This document shows positions 1 through 6,196 of a stretch of DNA of 6,463 nucleotides, piece by piece. The stretch comes from an uncultured Acidimicrobiaceae bacterium. Lineage in GTDB: Bacteria; Actinomycetota; Acidimicrobiia; Acidimicrobiales; UBA8592. Within the stretch, counting starts at the first letter, position 1; each line of letters starts with the position of its first letter. Where the stretch lies: positions 1 to 6,463 of the forward strand of contig CAJWET010000091.1 of the NCBI GenBank assembly GCA_913031515.1, written 5' to 3'. Under the pieces are notes generated by a model, which saw only the letters and a program-made list of their open reading frames with translations, did not search any database and was not told the origin of the DNA. The position numbers and the translations under genes were made by a program.

Positions 1-2069
1 CATCTGACATCAAGGATTGGGAGGGCCAAAATGTTTTTGATGCCAATCCTGACATTATCCGATCGCTGCGCGATAGCGGTCAATTAATCCGCCATGATAG
101 CTACGAACACAACTACCCACATTGCTGGCGAACAGATACTCCAATTATTTATAAGGCTGTACCTTCTTGGTACGTTCAAGTTACATCCATCCGAGAAAAG
201 TTGATTGAGCTAAACCAAGAAATCAACTGGATACCATCAAATGTTCGTGACGGGCGTTTTGGCAAATGGCTTGAAGGAGCCCGTGATTGGTCGATTAGCC
301 GTAACCGTTTCTGGGGATCACCTATTCCAGTATGGAAAAGCGACAATCCAGAGTATCCCCGTATTGACGTCTATGGGAGTCTCGACGAGTTGGAACGCGA
401 TTTTGGTACAAGACCAGAGAATCTTCATCGGCCATATATTGACGATCTTGTAAGACCGAACCCTGATGATCCTTCGGGAGAATCAATGATGCGTCGAGTC
501 CCAGAAGTTCTAGACTGCTGGTTCGAATCAGGTTCAATGCCATTCGCACAGGTCCACTACCCATTTGAGAATAAGGAATGGTTTGAGGAGCATTTCCCAG
601 CGGACTTCATAGTGGAATACATTAATCAGACGCGTGGATGGTTCTACACTCTCCATGTACTAGCTGGAGCATTGTTTGAAAAACCAGCTTTTAAAAATGT
701 CATCTGCCATGGAATTCTCCTCGCTGACGATGGGGCCAAATTATCGAAAAGCCTAAGAAACTATACTGATCCTTCTGAAATCTTTGAGACGAAAGGATCC
801 GACGCCCTCAGATGGTATTTCATATCATCACCTCTTTTCCGTGGAGGCGACTCTCGAATTAGTGACCAAGGGATTGATGACGTGGTTCGTCAAATCATTA
901 CACCGATATGGAATGCCTATTCCTTCTTCACTCTTTATGCAAACATCGACAACTACAGGGCAAACTGGAGAGTTGACAGTACAAACCTTCTCGACCAATA
1001 CATCCTTGCGAAGACTCGTTTGCTGGTAGAAGATGTTACGACTGCAATGGACCAGTACGACCTTCCAGGCGCAACTGTTGAGATTAAATCTTTCATCGAT
1101 GCACTAAACAACTGGTATATCCGTAGGAGTCGAGATCGGTTTTGGGCGCCAGCAAGTCCCAATGATGACAGAGATAAGCAAGCCGCCTATGACACTTTGT
1201 ATAGCGTCTTAAAAGTCCTGTGTGAAACATGTGCACCCTTTTTACCAATGACCACCGAAGAGATATATTCAGGAATTGAAGGAGCCGAAAGCATCCACTT
1301 GGCTGATTGGCCAAACTCAAATGATCTTCCGCCAAACCCTGATTTGGTGAATTCTATGGATCGAGTACGCGACATCGTCTCAACAACACTTAGAGTTCGA
1401 GAAGATGCCGGATTAAGAGTTCGATTACCGCTGAATAGCATTACTATTGCGGGGGAAGATCTTTCAAATCTCGAAGAGTACGCGGAAATCATCAAAGATG
1501 AAGTAAACGTTAAGTCCGTTATTTTCTCTGATGAAATTGAGTCGCATGCTCGATTCATTTTGAAACCAGACGGGAAAACTCTAGGACCTAGGCTGGGGAA
1601 AGCTGTTCAAGAAGTTTTCAAAGCCGCAAAAGCTGGCGACTGGTCATGGGTAGACGACCGAATAATCAAAGTTGGCACTCACTTACTTGAAGAAAATGAG
1701 TATTCAATTCATCTGGAGGCGAACCATGGAATTACAGCTGGAGCTTTGGGGACTTGCAATGGAGTGGTTGTACTGGATACAAGCGTGACAGATGAGCTCC
1801 TAAATGAGGGCAAGGCAAGGGATACAGTTCGAGCGATACAAGAGGCAAGAAAGAACCAGAATTTAGTCGTAACTGATCGCATTCGAGTCTTAATCAACGC
1901 ACCGGACAAAGTAGAGCAGGCCATAAAGAACCATCTCCCTTATATAGCTGAACAGGTTTTGGCGATTTCAATTGATTTTCTAACGTCAGGCCAAGAAGAA
2001 ATTCTTCACCAAGGCAACATAGACGGAGAGAAGATAACGCTTTCCATCACCATTTCGGATGAGAAGTAA
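1..2069 (+). CDS. ileS: Isoleucyl-tRNA synthetase, type II (eukaryote-like), 5'-partial
   Basis: This class I aminoacyl-tRNA synthetase charges tRNA-Ile with isoleucine in the cytoplasm and edits mischarged valine. The frame is open from base 3 with no start in view, leaving about 688 residues; type II enzymes run near 1,040, so roughly the first 350 (HIGH motif and most of the CP1 editing domain) lie outside. Visible in order: the end of CP1 with HNYPHCWR (bases 108-131); the catalytic core with DCWFESGSMPFAQ and NQTRGWFYTL; the KMSKS-loop variant KLSKS (738-752); the anticodon-binding helical domain with NNWYIRRSRDRFW (about 1108-1145); and a C-terminal region with the type II signature LDTSVTDELLNEGKARD and AIQEARK. 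No CxxC zinc ribbon occurs at the C-terminus, as expected for type II. The TTG at 201 is internal, because homology continues upstream of it. The gene converges on divIVA with 15 bases between the stops. Family assignment is very secure; type II is secure from the motifs. Confidence 0.97.
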   Translation, partial: SDIKDWEGQNVFDANPDIIRSLRDSGQLIRHDSYEHNYPHCWRTDTPIIYKAVPSWYVQVTSIREKLIELNQEINWIPSNVRDGRFGKWLEGARDWSISRNRFWGSPIPVWKSDNPEYPRIDVYGSLDELERDFGTRPENLHRPYIDDLVRPNPDDPSGESMMRRVPEVLDCWFESGSMPFAQVHYPFENKEWFEEHFPADFIVEYINQTRGWFYTLHVLAGALFEKPAFKNVICHGILLADDGAKLSKSLRNYTDPSEIFETKGSDALRWYFISSPLFRGGDSRISDQGIDDVVRQIITPIWNAYSFFTLYANIDNYRANWRVDSTNLLDQYILAKTRLLVEDVTTAMDQYDLPGATVEIKSFIDALNNWYIRRSRDRFWAPASPNDDRDKQAAYDTLYSVLKVLCETCAPFLPMTTEEIYSGIEGAESIHLADWPNSNDLPPNPDLVNSMDRVRDIVSTTLRVREDAGLRVRLPLNSITIAGEDLSNLEEYAEIIKDEVNVKSVIFSDEIESHARFILKPDGKTLGPRLGKAVQEVFKAAKAGDWSWVDDRIIKVGTHLLEENEYSIHLEANHGITAGALGTCNGVVVLDTSVTDELLNEGKARDTVRAIQEARKNQNLVVTDRIRVLINAPDKVEQAIKNHLPYIAEQVLAISIDFLTSGQEEILHQGNIDGEKITLSITISDEK

Positions 2070-2084
2070 GAGTTCTAGATTATT

Positions 2085-3080
2085 TTACTCTGCTTCATCT
2101 GAAAGAAATGCTGAAATCGCGGCATCTGTCTCATCATCAACCAAACCAAGAACACTTTCATGGGGATCGGATTCACGTAACTCTTCGAAGAACCTGTCCC
2201 CAGATGTGCCACTTCCATCTGTAACAACCGGAGAAATCTGCGTTGGAGGATCCACATCATCTTCGTCTTCCAACCAATAGTTGCTTATCCCTTCTTCAGC
2301 TCCAGCAGCAGCCGCATCAATCCACGACTCAAGATCTTCTGTTGAATGGACAAGACTCAGCTCAGGAGCTACTTCTTCGCTCGCATCTACCCCGATGTCC
2401 ACTAATGGCTCTTCAGGCTTATTCGCAGCAATAGTTCCAATATTTTCCTCTTCAAAATCTGTATCTCGTGTGGGGGTTGTTTCACCAGAGTCGACAGCTA
2501 CCTCAGACTTAACCAAACCTTCCTCTATCACATCTGCTTCATCTTCTTCTGCAATAGGTAACGCAAGCTCACTATCTTCAATGATTTTCCGCATCTCGTC
2601 GATGATTGCAAGAAGTTGATCTTTCCCAGCGTTTAATTGCCCTTCCAAATACCCACATTTCTCTTCAAGGTTTTCCCGTTTCGAATTAAGACCTTCTAGC
2701 GTTTCGTTCAGGTCACTTTGTGACTGTTTAGCCATTTTTCTAGCTTCTTCAACCACCACCCTCCGGATATTATCTGCTTGCGCTTCAGCTGAAGCAATAA
2801 GTTGCTCGGCCTGGGATGCAGCTTCTTTTGTCAACGAATCCGCGGTACGTTGTGCGGCCGCAAGCAGTCTTTGGGCAGCACCTTCAGGGTCGTATAGCTC
2901 TGAATCGTCTAGCTGATCAGTTGGTTTGCCTAGATTTTCTGATTCTAGTAATTCTGCAAATCTACTCAGGAAAGAGTCCACTTCCTGGATGTCATAACCA
3001 CCACGCCGAAGTCGTGTAAATTTAACTGTTCTAAGAAACTCTGGGGTTAGATAATTCGGTGTTGAATCAGAAAGGGCCAT
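2085..3080 (-). CDS. divIVA: DivIVA-family polar/septal scaffold protein with acidic tail
   Basis: DivIVA proteins (Wag31 in mycobacteria) bind curved membrane at poles and septa and recruit division or polar-growth machinery. In these 331 residues, 11-45 match the N-terminal DivIVA domain: LTPEFLRTVKFTRLRRGGYD followed by EVDSFLSRF. A long coiled coil, rich in Ala, Glu, Gln and Arg, spans about 66-175. The rest (about 171-331) is low-complexity and very acidic, with about 49 Asp/Glu against 5 Lys/Arg by hand count, ending in a more ordered block with DRFFEELRES (295-304) and a hydrophobic-acidic terminus. The ATG at 3080 is placed by the domain start. No Shine-Dalgarno sequence precedes it, but a -10-like TACTAT lies 9 bases upstream. 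It is the last gene of the minus-strand division cluster, 65 bases after sepF. Bacillus DivIVA is about half this length; actinobacterial members are usually longer. The family call is firm; partners of the acidic tail are unknown. Confidence 0.93.
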   Translation of the reverse strand: MALSDSTPNYLTPEFLRTVKFTRLRRGGYDIQEVDSFLSRFAELLESENLGKPTDQLDDSELYDPEGAAQRLLAAAQRTADSLTKEAASQAEQLIASAEAQADNIRRVVVEEARKMAKQSQSDLNETLEGLNSKRENLEEKCGYLEGQLNAGKDQLLAIIDEMRKIIEDSELALPIAEEDEADVIEEGLVKSEVAVDSGETTPTRDTDFEEENIGTIAANKPEEPLVDIGVDASEEVAPELSLVHSTEDLESWIDAAAAGAEEGISNYWLEDEDDVDPPTQISPVVTDGSGTSGDRFFEELRESDPHESVLGLVDDETDAAISAFLSDEAE

Positions 3081-3089
3081 GCCAAAATG

Positions 3090-3095
3090 ATAGTA
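3090..3095 (-). promoter_or_regulatory. Possible -10 element (TACTAT) just upstream of divIVA
   Basis: On the minus strand TACTAT lies nine bases before the divIVA ATG, which lacks a Shine-Dalgarno sequence. If used, the mRNA leader would be only zero to three bases. No recognisable -35 hexamer is seen. Confidence 0.25.
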
Positions 3096-3113
3096 GCTCT
3101 GAAAGGCTTGGTC

Positions 3114-3139
3114 GGGGATTACCCCTACCTGTTACAGGT
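3114..3139 (-). other. Two adjacent dyads between sepF and divIVA
   Basis: ACCTGTTACAGGT (3127-3139) is a perfect 13-base palindrome around one central base. GGGG-ATTA-CCCC (3114-3125) lies one base away. Together they occupy 26 of the 65 bases between sepF and divIVA. In RNA they could form two tandem hairpins in a read-through transcript; in DNA they could be protein binding sites. No U-tract follows. Confidence 0.4.
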
Positions 3140-3145
3140 GGTGTT

Positions 3146-3613
3146 TCAAGCAGAAACGGATCCACCAAGACGCTGACGCTCTTCATCGGAGACTTCAACA
3201 TCTTTAGGTGTAAGAAGGAAAACATCATCTCCAGCTTTAACGAATCCCCCACCGATTCCCACTTTCAAACCAGAACAAAAGTCAATTACACGAACAGCTA
3301 CTTCATGTTCCGCTTGCTGAATGTTAACTATCACTGGCTGGCGGCGTTTGATAGCCTCTGAGATTTCTTTAACATCACTGAATCGAACTGGCGTCACTAC
3401 GCATGGTTTCGAAACTTTCGGAGGCGCAATAGTTCTGACAGCATTTACCAGACGAGATTTGCCGGTATCCTCACTTTTTGGAATTGGACGAACAGTGGTA
3501 ACTCCACTGGTCTTTGGAGCAGGGGGAGCACCACTATGGTCATGTAATTCTTGAAAATCCTCATCAGAACCCAACCCAAGGTAAAGCATGGTCTTTTTTA
3601 GAAAACTTGTCAT
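3146..3613 (-). CDS. sepF: Cell division protein SepF (FtsZ membrane anchor)
   Basis: SepF polymerises, binds membrane through its N-terminal helix and holds FtsZ filaments through their C-terminal peptide. The 155 residues show the expected plan: a short amphipathic N-terminal segment (1-14, MTSFLKKTMLYLGL), a variable Pro/Ser/Thr linker (about 20-66), then the conserved core (67-143) with VTPVRFSDVKEISEAIK, PVIVNI, RVIDFCSGL and DDVFLLTPKDVEVS. Length is typical. The ATG at 3613 has a clear AGGAG six bases upstream (3620-3624), which favours it over the internal ATG at codon 9, whose use would remove most of the membrane helix. It follows yggS by 59 bases and precedes divIVA. The FtsZ encoded in the same window ends in VPDFLK, the kind of tail SepF recognises. 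A small inverted repeat lies just upstream of its ribosome binding site. Confidence 0.95.
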   Translation of the reverse strand: MTSFLKKTMLYLGLGSDEDFQELHDHSGAPPAPKTSGVTTVRPIPKSEDTGKSRLVNAVRTIAPPKVSKPCVVTPVRFSDVKEISEAIKRRQPVIVNIQQAEHEVAVRVIDFCSGLKVGIGGGFVKAGDDVFLLTPKDVEVSDEERQRLGGSVSA

Positions 3614-3619
3614 TAATAT

Positions 3620-3624
3620 CTCCT
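3620..3624 (-). promoter_or_regulatory. Ribosome binding site of sepF (AGGAG)
   Basis: AGGAG stands six bases before the sepF ATG at 3613, near-ideal spacing. It supports the full-length start that keeps the N-terminal membrane helix. Confidence 0.8.
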
Positions 3625-3625
3625 A

Positions 3626-3639
3626 TTGACATGAGTCAA
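3626..3639 (-). other. Small inverted repeat upstream of the sepF ribosome binding site
   Basis: TTGACATGAGTCAA (read on +) has perfect five-base arms around a four-base centre. It sits one base upstream of the sepF AGGAG and immediately downstream of an AT-rich TATATA run (3642-3647) that could serve as a -10 on the minus strand. It could be an operator or a leader hairpin; short repeats like this also arise by chance. Confidence 0.3.
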
Positions 3640-3672
3640 CATATATAAACTAACACCATAGAGCCTTCGCGC

Positions 3673-4341
3673 TCAATCGTCATCGCGGTTTCCAAAAATT
3701 GCTGTCCCAAGCCGAAGTATCGTCGCTCCTGCTTCAAGGGCTAGATCATAGTCATTACTCATACCCATAGAACATTCCGGAAGGTTAAGCATCTTGGACA
3801 TCTTCTTCAACTTTAGAAAGTGACCCAGAGTTGCTTCACGGTCTGCATGGTCGCCGATCGTCATGAGGCCTGCGACATCAATCTCCAATTCCTGAAGTCG
3901 TTCCACGAGTGCCGGTGCCTCGGATGGAGGTGCACCTCCCTGATTTAACGAGCCAGTCATATTTACTTGGACGAGAAGTTTAGGGGTTTCGCAACGCTTT
4001 GCAATTTCTTCCCCTAAGGCCATCGAATCAACTGATTGCCACATGAAGACATTGTGGAAGAGCTTCTTGACCTTATTCCTCTGAAGATTCCCTACGAAAT
4101 GCCATCTTTGAGAGCCTTCCACTTCTGCGCCATCCAATAAGCTTTGCTTTGCCAACATCTCTTGAGCGTAGCTTTCACCAATGTCATAGATACCAGCTTT
4201 ATTTACTGCCCTGATAGCTTCGACGCTAAAACCCTTTGTCACTGCCACAATGGTTACTCGATTTGTAGATTTAGATGATATTTTCGTTTGAATATCCCCT
4301 ACCCGATCTGCCACCAACTGGTAGTCAATAGAATTACGCAA
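3673..4341 (-). CDS. yggS: YggS/PLPBP-family pyridoxal 5'-phosphate homeostasis protein
   Basis: YggS proteins (YlmE in Bacillus, PLPBP in animals) are single-domain fold-type III PLP binders. They lack a firmly established enzymatic reaction and influence vitamin B6 and amino-acid balance. Seen here, numbering from TTG 4341 (222 residues): IVAVTKG with the presumed PLP lysine K36, GESYAQE (usually GENxxQE, so Asn is replaced by Ser), WHFVGNLQRNK (80-90), GLMTIG, SMGMSND (191-197) and LRLGTAIFG at the C-terminus. The longest frame begins at a TTG at 4371, but an AGGAG at 4349-4353 sits seven bases before the TTG at 4341. The extra ten residues only repeat sequence used by pgeF, so 4341 is preferred. 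This start overlaps the pgeF stop by eight bases (TTGCGTAA), implying translational coupling. The conserved neighbourhood with pgeF and sepF supports the call. The family is firm; the exact start is an inference. Confidence 0.93.
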   Translation of the reverse strand: MRNSIDYQLVADRVGDIQTKISSKSTNRVTIVAVTKGFSVEAIRAVNKAGIYDIGESYAQEMLAKQSLLDGAEVEGSQRWHFVGNLQRNKVKKLFHNVFMWQSVDSMALGEEIAKRCETPKLLVQVNMTGSLNQGGAPPSEAPALVERLQELEIDVAGLMTIGDHADREATLGHFLKLKKMSKMLNLPECSMGMSNDYDLALEAGATILRLGTAIFGNRDDD

Positions 4342-5044
4342 GACTATTCTCCTTTGATTCAATCCATCCAACCATTGCCTGTCGTTGCGGATCCTTCCTT
4401 ACCCTATATGACCAAAATTTCTCTGAGTCAGAAGTGCACTCATCAAATTGAACGAATTTAGTTACACCATTTTTTGCTAAAGCAATCTCTACCACCTGAG
4501 GTAAATCAAGGGCCAAAGAACCTTCTCTTGTCTTTGAGCGGATACTTTCCCCAAAGACGCTGCACATTTTTTCCATTTCCGGTTCACCAAATGCATAAAA
4601 GCCGGGATGGATGCAAGGACCAAGTACAGCTATCGTGGGCTTCTTCCCCATCTGCTCCATTACGTTGACCGTTGCGTCAACCACACCTAGCATCAGGCCC
4701 TTCCACCCCGCGTGGACAAGACCAAGAGAACCCAAAGGGCTAACGAGTGCAATTGGGGCACAATCAGCAACTTGTATTGAAATCGGGACCTCTGAATTGT
4801 TCGTACACAACGCATCACCTTTTTCTCCTTGGTACTGGCCTGGCTCCACTACCTGCACGACTTCTCTACCATGTATCTGTTGAAGATACGTCCATTTTTC
4901 ACCGACGATTGATCGTTGCCTTTTCGCAAGGGTCTTTCCATCCTGCCTTGAAGACAAATCTCCATGATCTTTTGAGGTAAACAGAAGGCACACGCGCCTG
5001 CCATCTTCTAACCGATAGGACCATGAAGGCTTTTCATGTCGCAT
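4334..5044 (-). CDS. pgeF: Laccase-domain protein PgeF/YfiH (peptidoglycan editing factor)
   Basis: Members of this multi-copper-oxidase-like family (Cu-oxidase_4; YlmD, YfiH, mammalian FAMIN/LACC1) have been given several activities: removal of wrongly incorporated L-Ser from UDP-MurNAc dipeptide in E. coli, and purine nucleoside phosphorylase/adenosine deaminase chemistry in other members. Numbering from ATG 5044 (236 residues), the active-site residues are present: H58 in QQIHG, C95 in VADC, H111 in VHAGWKG. GDALCT (76-81), LGPCIHPGFYAFG (141-153), FDECT (200-204) and FWSYR (210-214) also fit. Length is normal. A TTG one codon upstream (5047) is possible, but the ATG is preferred. No Shine-Dalgarno sequence is seen; a TATTCT six bases before the ATG suggests a leaderless mRNA or an internal promoter. 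It lies between ftsZ and yggS, its usual place in Gram-positive bacteria. The family is firm; the physiological substrate here cannot be read from sequence. Confidence 0.94.
   Translation of the reverse strand: MRHEKPSWSYRLEDGRRVCLLFTSKDHGDLSSRQDGKTLAKRQRSIVGEKWTYLQQIHGREVVQVVEPGQYQGEKGDALCTNNSEVPISIQVADCAPIALVSPLGSLGLVHAGWKGLMLGVVDATVNVMEQMGKKPTIAVLGPCIHPGFYAFGEPEMEKMCSVFGESIRSKTREGSLALDLPQVVEIALAKNGVTKFVQFDECTSDSEKFWSYRVRKDPQRQAMVGWIESKENSLA
4349..4353 (-). promoter_or_regulatory. Ribosome binding site deciding the yggS start (AGGAG)
   Basis: AGGAG lies inside the last codons of pgeF, seven bases before the TTG at 4341. It has no use for the more upstream TTG at 4371, so it decides in favour of the shorter yggS and of coupling to pgeF translation. 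Confidence 0.75.
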
Positions 5045-5050
5045 CAAATG

Positions 5051-5056
5051 AGAATA
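5051..5056 (-). promoter_or_regulatory. Possible -10 element (TATTCT) for a leaderless pgeF transcript
   Basis: On the minus strand TATTCT (TAnnnT pattern) ends exactly six bases before the pgeF ATG at 5044, the spacing that would put the transcription start on the A of the ATG. No Shine-Dalgarno sequence is present. No convincing TTGACA-like -35 is seen at 16-18 bases, so this stays a candidate. Confidence 0.3.
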
Positions 5057-5067
5057 CAGAACCAGAT

Positions 5068-5079
5068 GCCCTGAAGGGC
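5068..5079 (-). other. Short GC-rich hairpin between ftsZ and pgeF
   Basis: GCCCTGAAGGGC is self-complementary apart from its two central bases (GCCC stem, four-base loop in RNA). It lies in the 52-base gap after the ftsZ stop. In the transcribed direction it is followed by a T-rich but interrupted stretch, so it could be a weak terminator or an mRNA processing/stability hairpin limiting read-through from ftsZ into pgeF. Confidence 0.35.
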
Positions 5080-5096
5080 CGCTTTCTAAATATTAA

Positions 5097-6164
5097 TTAC
5101 TTTAGAAAGTCAGGTACATCAAGTCCAGTGTGTACTTCCGTCGTTTCTGCAGGATCACCGAAGACATCTGGAATGTCATTCTCCACAGGAGTCCGCCTTA
5201 CTGGTCGACTTCCATTTTCCCAACGATCGAACCCCGCAGCGATAACCGTTACTCGTACTGTGTCACCAATAGATTCATCTACGACAGTGCCGAAGATAAT
5301 ATTGGCGTCAGGGTGTGCCACGCCAACAACAAGTTCAGCTGCCTCGTTTACCTCATTCAATGTCAGGTTACTTGATCCGGTTATCGACAAAAGAATACCG
5401 CGTGCTCCGTCAATAGGTGACTCCATGAGCGGACTAGAGATCGCTTTTCTAGCGGCACTTGTTGCCCTCTGCTCACCGCTTCCCTCACCGACTCCCATTA
5501 AGGCAGATCCGGCGTCATTCATAATCATCTTTACATCCGCAAAATCCGTGTTAATCAACCCAGGTGTTGTGATCAGTTCAGTGATACCCCTTACTCCATC
5601 TAGGAGAATTTCATCAGCCTTAGCAAAGGCTTCCACAACGGTTGTTTGTTCGTCAGCTACTGACAAAAGTCGGTCATTGGGTATAACGATTTGTGTGTCA
5701 ACTTTTTCCCGAAGACGCGTAATCCCTTGGTCCGCCTGAACTGCTCTCCTTCGGCCTTCAAATCCGAATGGCCGTGTAACAACAGCAATTGTCAAAGCTC
5801 CCAAACCTTTAGCCACATCAGCAACAATTGGCGCTGCCCCTGTTCCCGTTCCTCCACCTTCACCAGCGGTTATAAAAACCATGTCAGCCCCTGAAAGAGC
5901 TTCTTCGATTTCTTGCCGGTTGTCTTCGGCGGCCTGACGACCAATATCTGGGTCGGATCCGGCACCCAAGCCTCGAGTCAATTCTCTCCCGATATCGATC
6001 TTGACTTCTGCATCTGAAAGAAGTAGCGCTTGCGCATCTGTATTTATCGCCTGGAATTCAGCTCCACGGAGACCGGCGTCGATCATTCGGTTAACAGCGT
6101 TTACCCCACCGCCGCCAACGCCTACCACTTTAATGACTGCGAGATAGTTATGCGGTTTGCTCAT
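5097..6164 (-). CDS. ftsZ: Cell division GTPase FtsZ
   Basis: FtsZ is the tubulin-like GTPase that polymerises into the cytokinetic ring at mid-cell. The 355-residue product has all landmarks. The nucleotide-binding start is VVGVGGGGVNAVNRMI (13-28); the T4 signature GGGTGTG is at 103-109, in the actinobacterial context AGEGGGTGTGAAP; the synergy (T7) loop NTDFAD (205-210) supplies the catalytic Asp residues (NxDxxD). The C-terminal domain runs to about residue 312. A short variable linker (about 313-347) is followed by the tail peptide LDVPDFLK (348-355), which binds SepF or FtsA-type anchors. It is shorter than many FtsZ proteins (380-400), mainly because the linker is short. The ATG at 6164 has AAGGAG (6174-6179) nine bases upstream. 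It follows ftsQ by 75 bases, as in the distal dcw cluster of actinobacteria, and is 52 bases before pgeF. Confidence 0.99.
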   Translation of the reverse strand: MSKPHNYLAVIKVVGVGGGGVNAVNRMIDAGLRGAEFQAINTDAQALLLSDAEVKIDIGRELTRGLGAGSDPDIGRQAAEDNRQEIEEALSGADMVFITAGEGGGTGTGAAPIVADVAKGLGALTIAVVTRPFGFEGRRRAVQADQGITRLREKVDTQIVIPNDRLLSVADEQTTVVEAFAKADEILLDGVRGITELITTPGLINTDFADVKMIMNDAGSALMGVGEGSGEQRATSAARKAISSPLMESPIDGARGILLSITGSSNLTLNEVNEAAELVVGVAHPDANIIFGTVVDESIGDTVRVTVIAAGFDRWENGSRPVRRTPVENDIPDVFGDPAETTEVHTGLDVPDFLK

Positions 6165-6173
6165 TTTCTTTGT

Positions 6174-6179
6174 CTCCTT
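6174..6179 (-). promoter_or_regulatory. Ribosome binding site of ftsZ (AAGGAG)
   Basis: On the minus strand AAGGAG precedes the ftsZ ATG with nine bases between. This is a strong match to the anti-Shine-Dalgarno sequence at a slightly long but workable distance, and it fixes the ATG at 6164. Confidence 0.75.
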
Positions 6180-6196
6180 GTGTTTTCACGAAGTTA

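Noticed and set aside
201..203. TTG as a start codon for ileS
   Set aside because: Clear IleS sequence (including HNYPHCWR) continues in frame upstream to base 3.
1187..1558. 123-codon open frame on - strand inside ileS
   Set aside because: Antisense to well-conserved ileS sequence, with no recognisable domain; a chance frame.
2070..2084. TCTAGA-centred palindrome in the ileS-divIVA gap as a bidirectional terminator
   Set aside because: The self-complementary core is only six bases, AT-rich and without loop or a proper U-tract.
2281..2619. 112-codon Ser-rich open frame on + strand inside divIVA
   Set aside because: The Ser-rich content is the reverse reading of the acidic Glu/Asp codons of the DivIVA tail.
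3586..3600. A-AAA-AAG slippery heptamer near the sepF start
   Set aside because: It fits a -1 frameshift heptamer in phase, but only four codons from the start, with no stimulatory structure needed and an intact sepF frame; likely just Lys-Lys codons of the membrane helix.
3626..3655. TTGACA on + strand as a -35 element
   Set aside because: No suitable + strand gene follows; the area downstream is antisense to yggS.
5023..5739. 238-codon open frame on + strand across pgeF start and ftsZ
   Set aside because: It lies antisense to the unmistakable ftsZ, is Ser/Thr/Pro-rich as expected from reversed codons, and shows no family motif or ribosome site.
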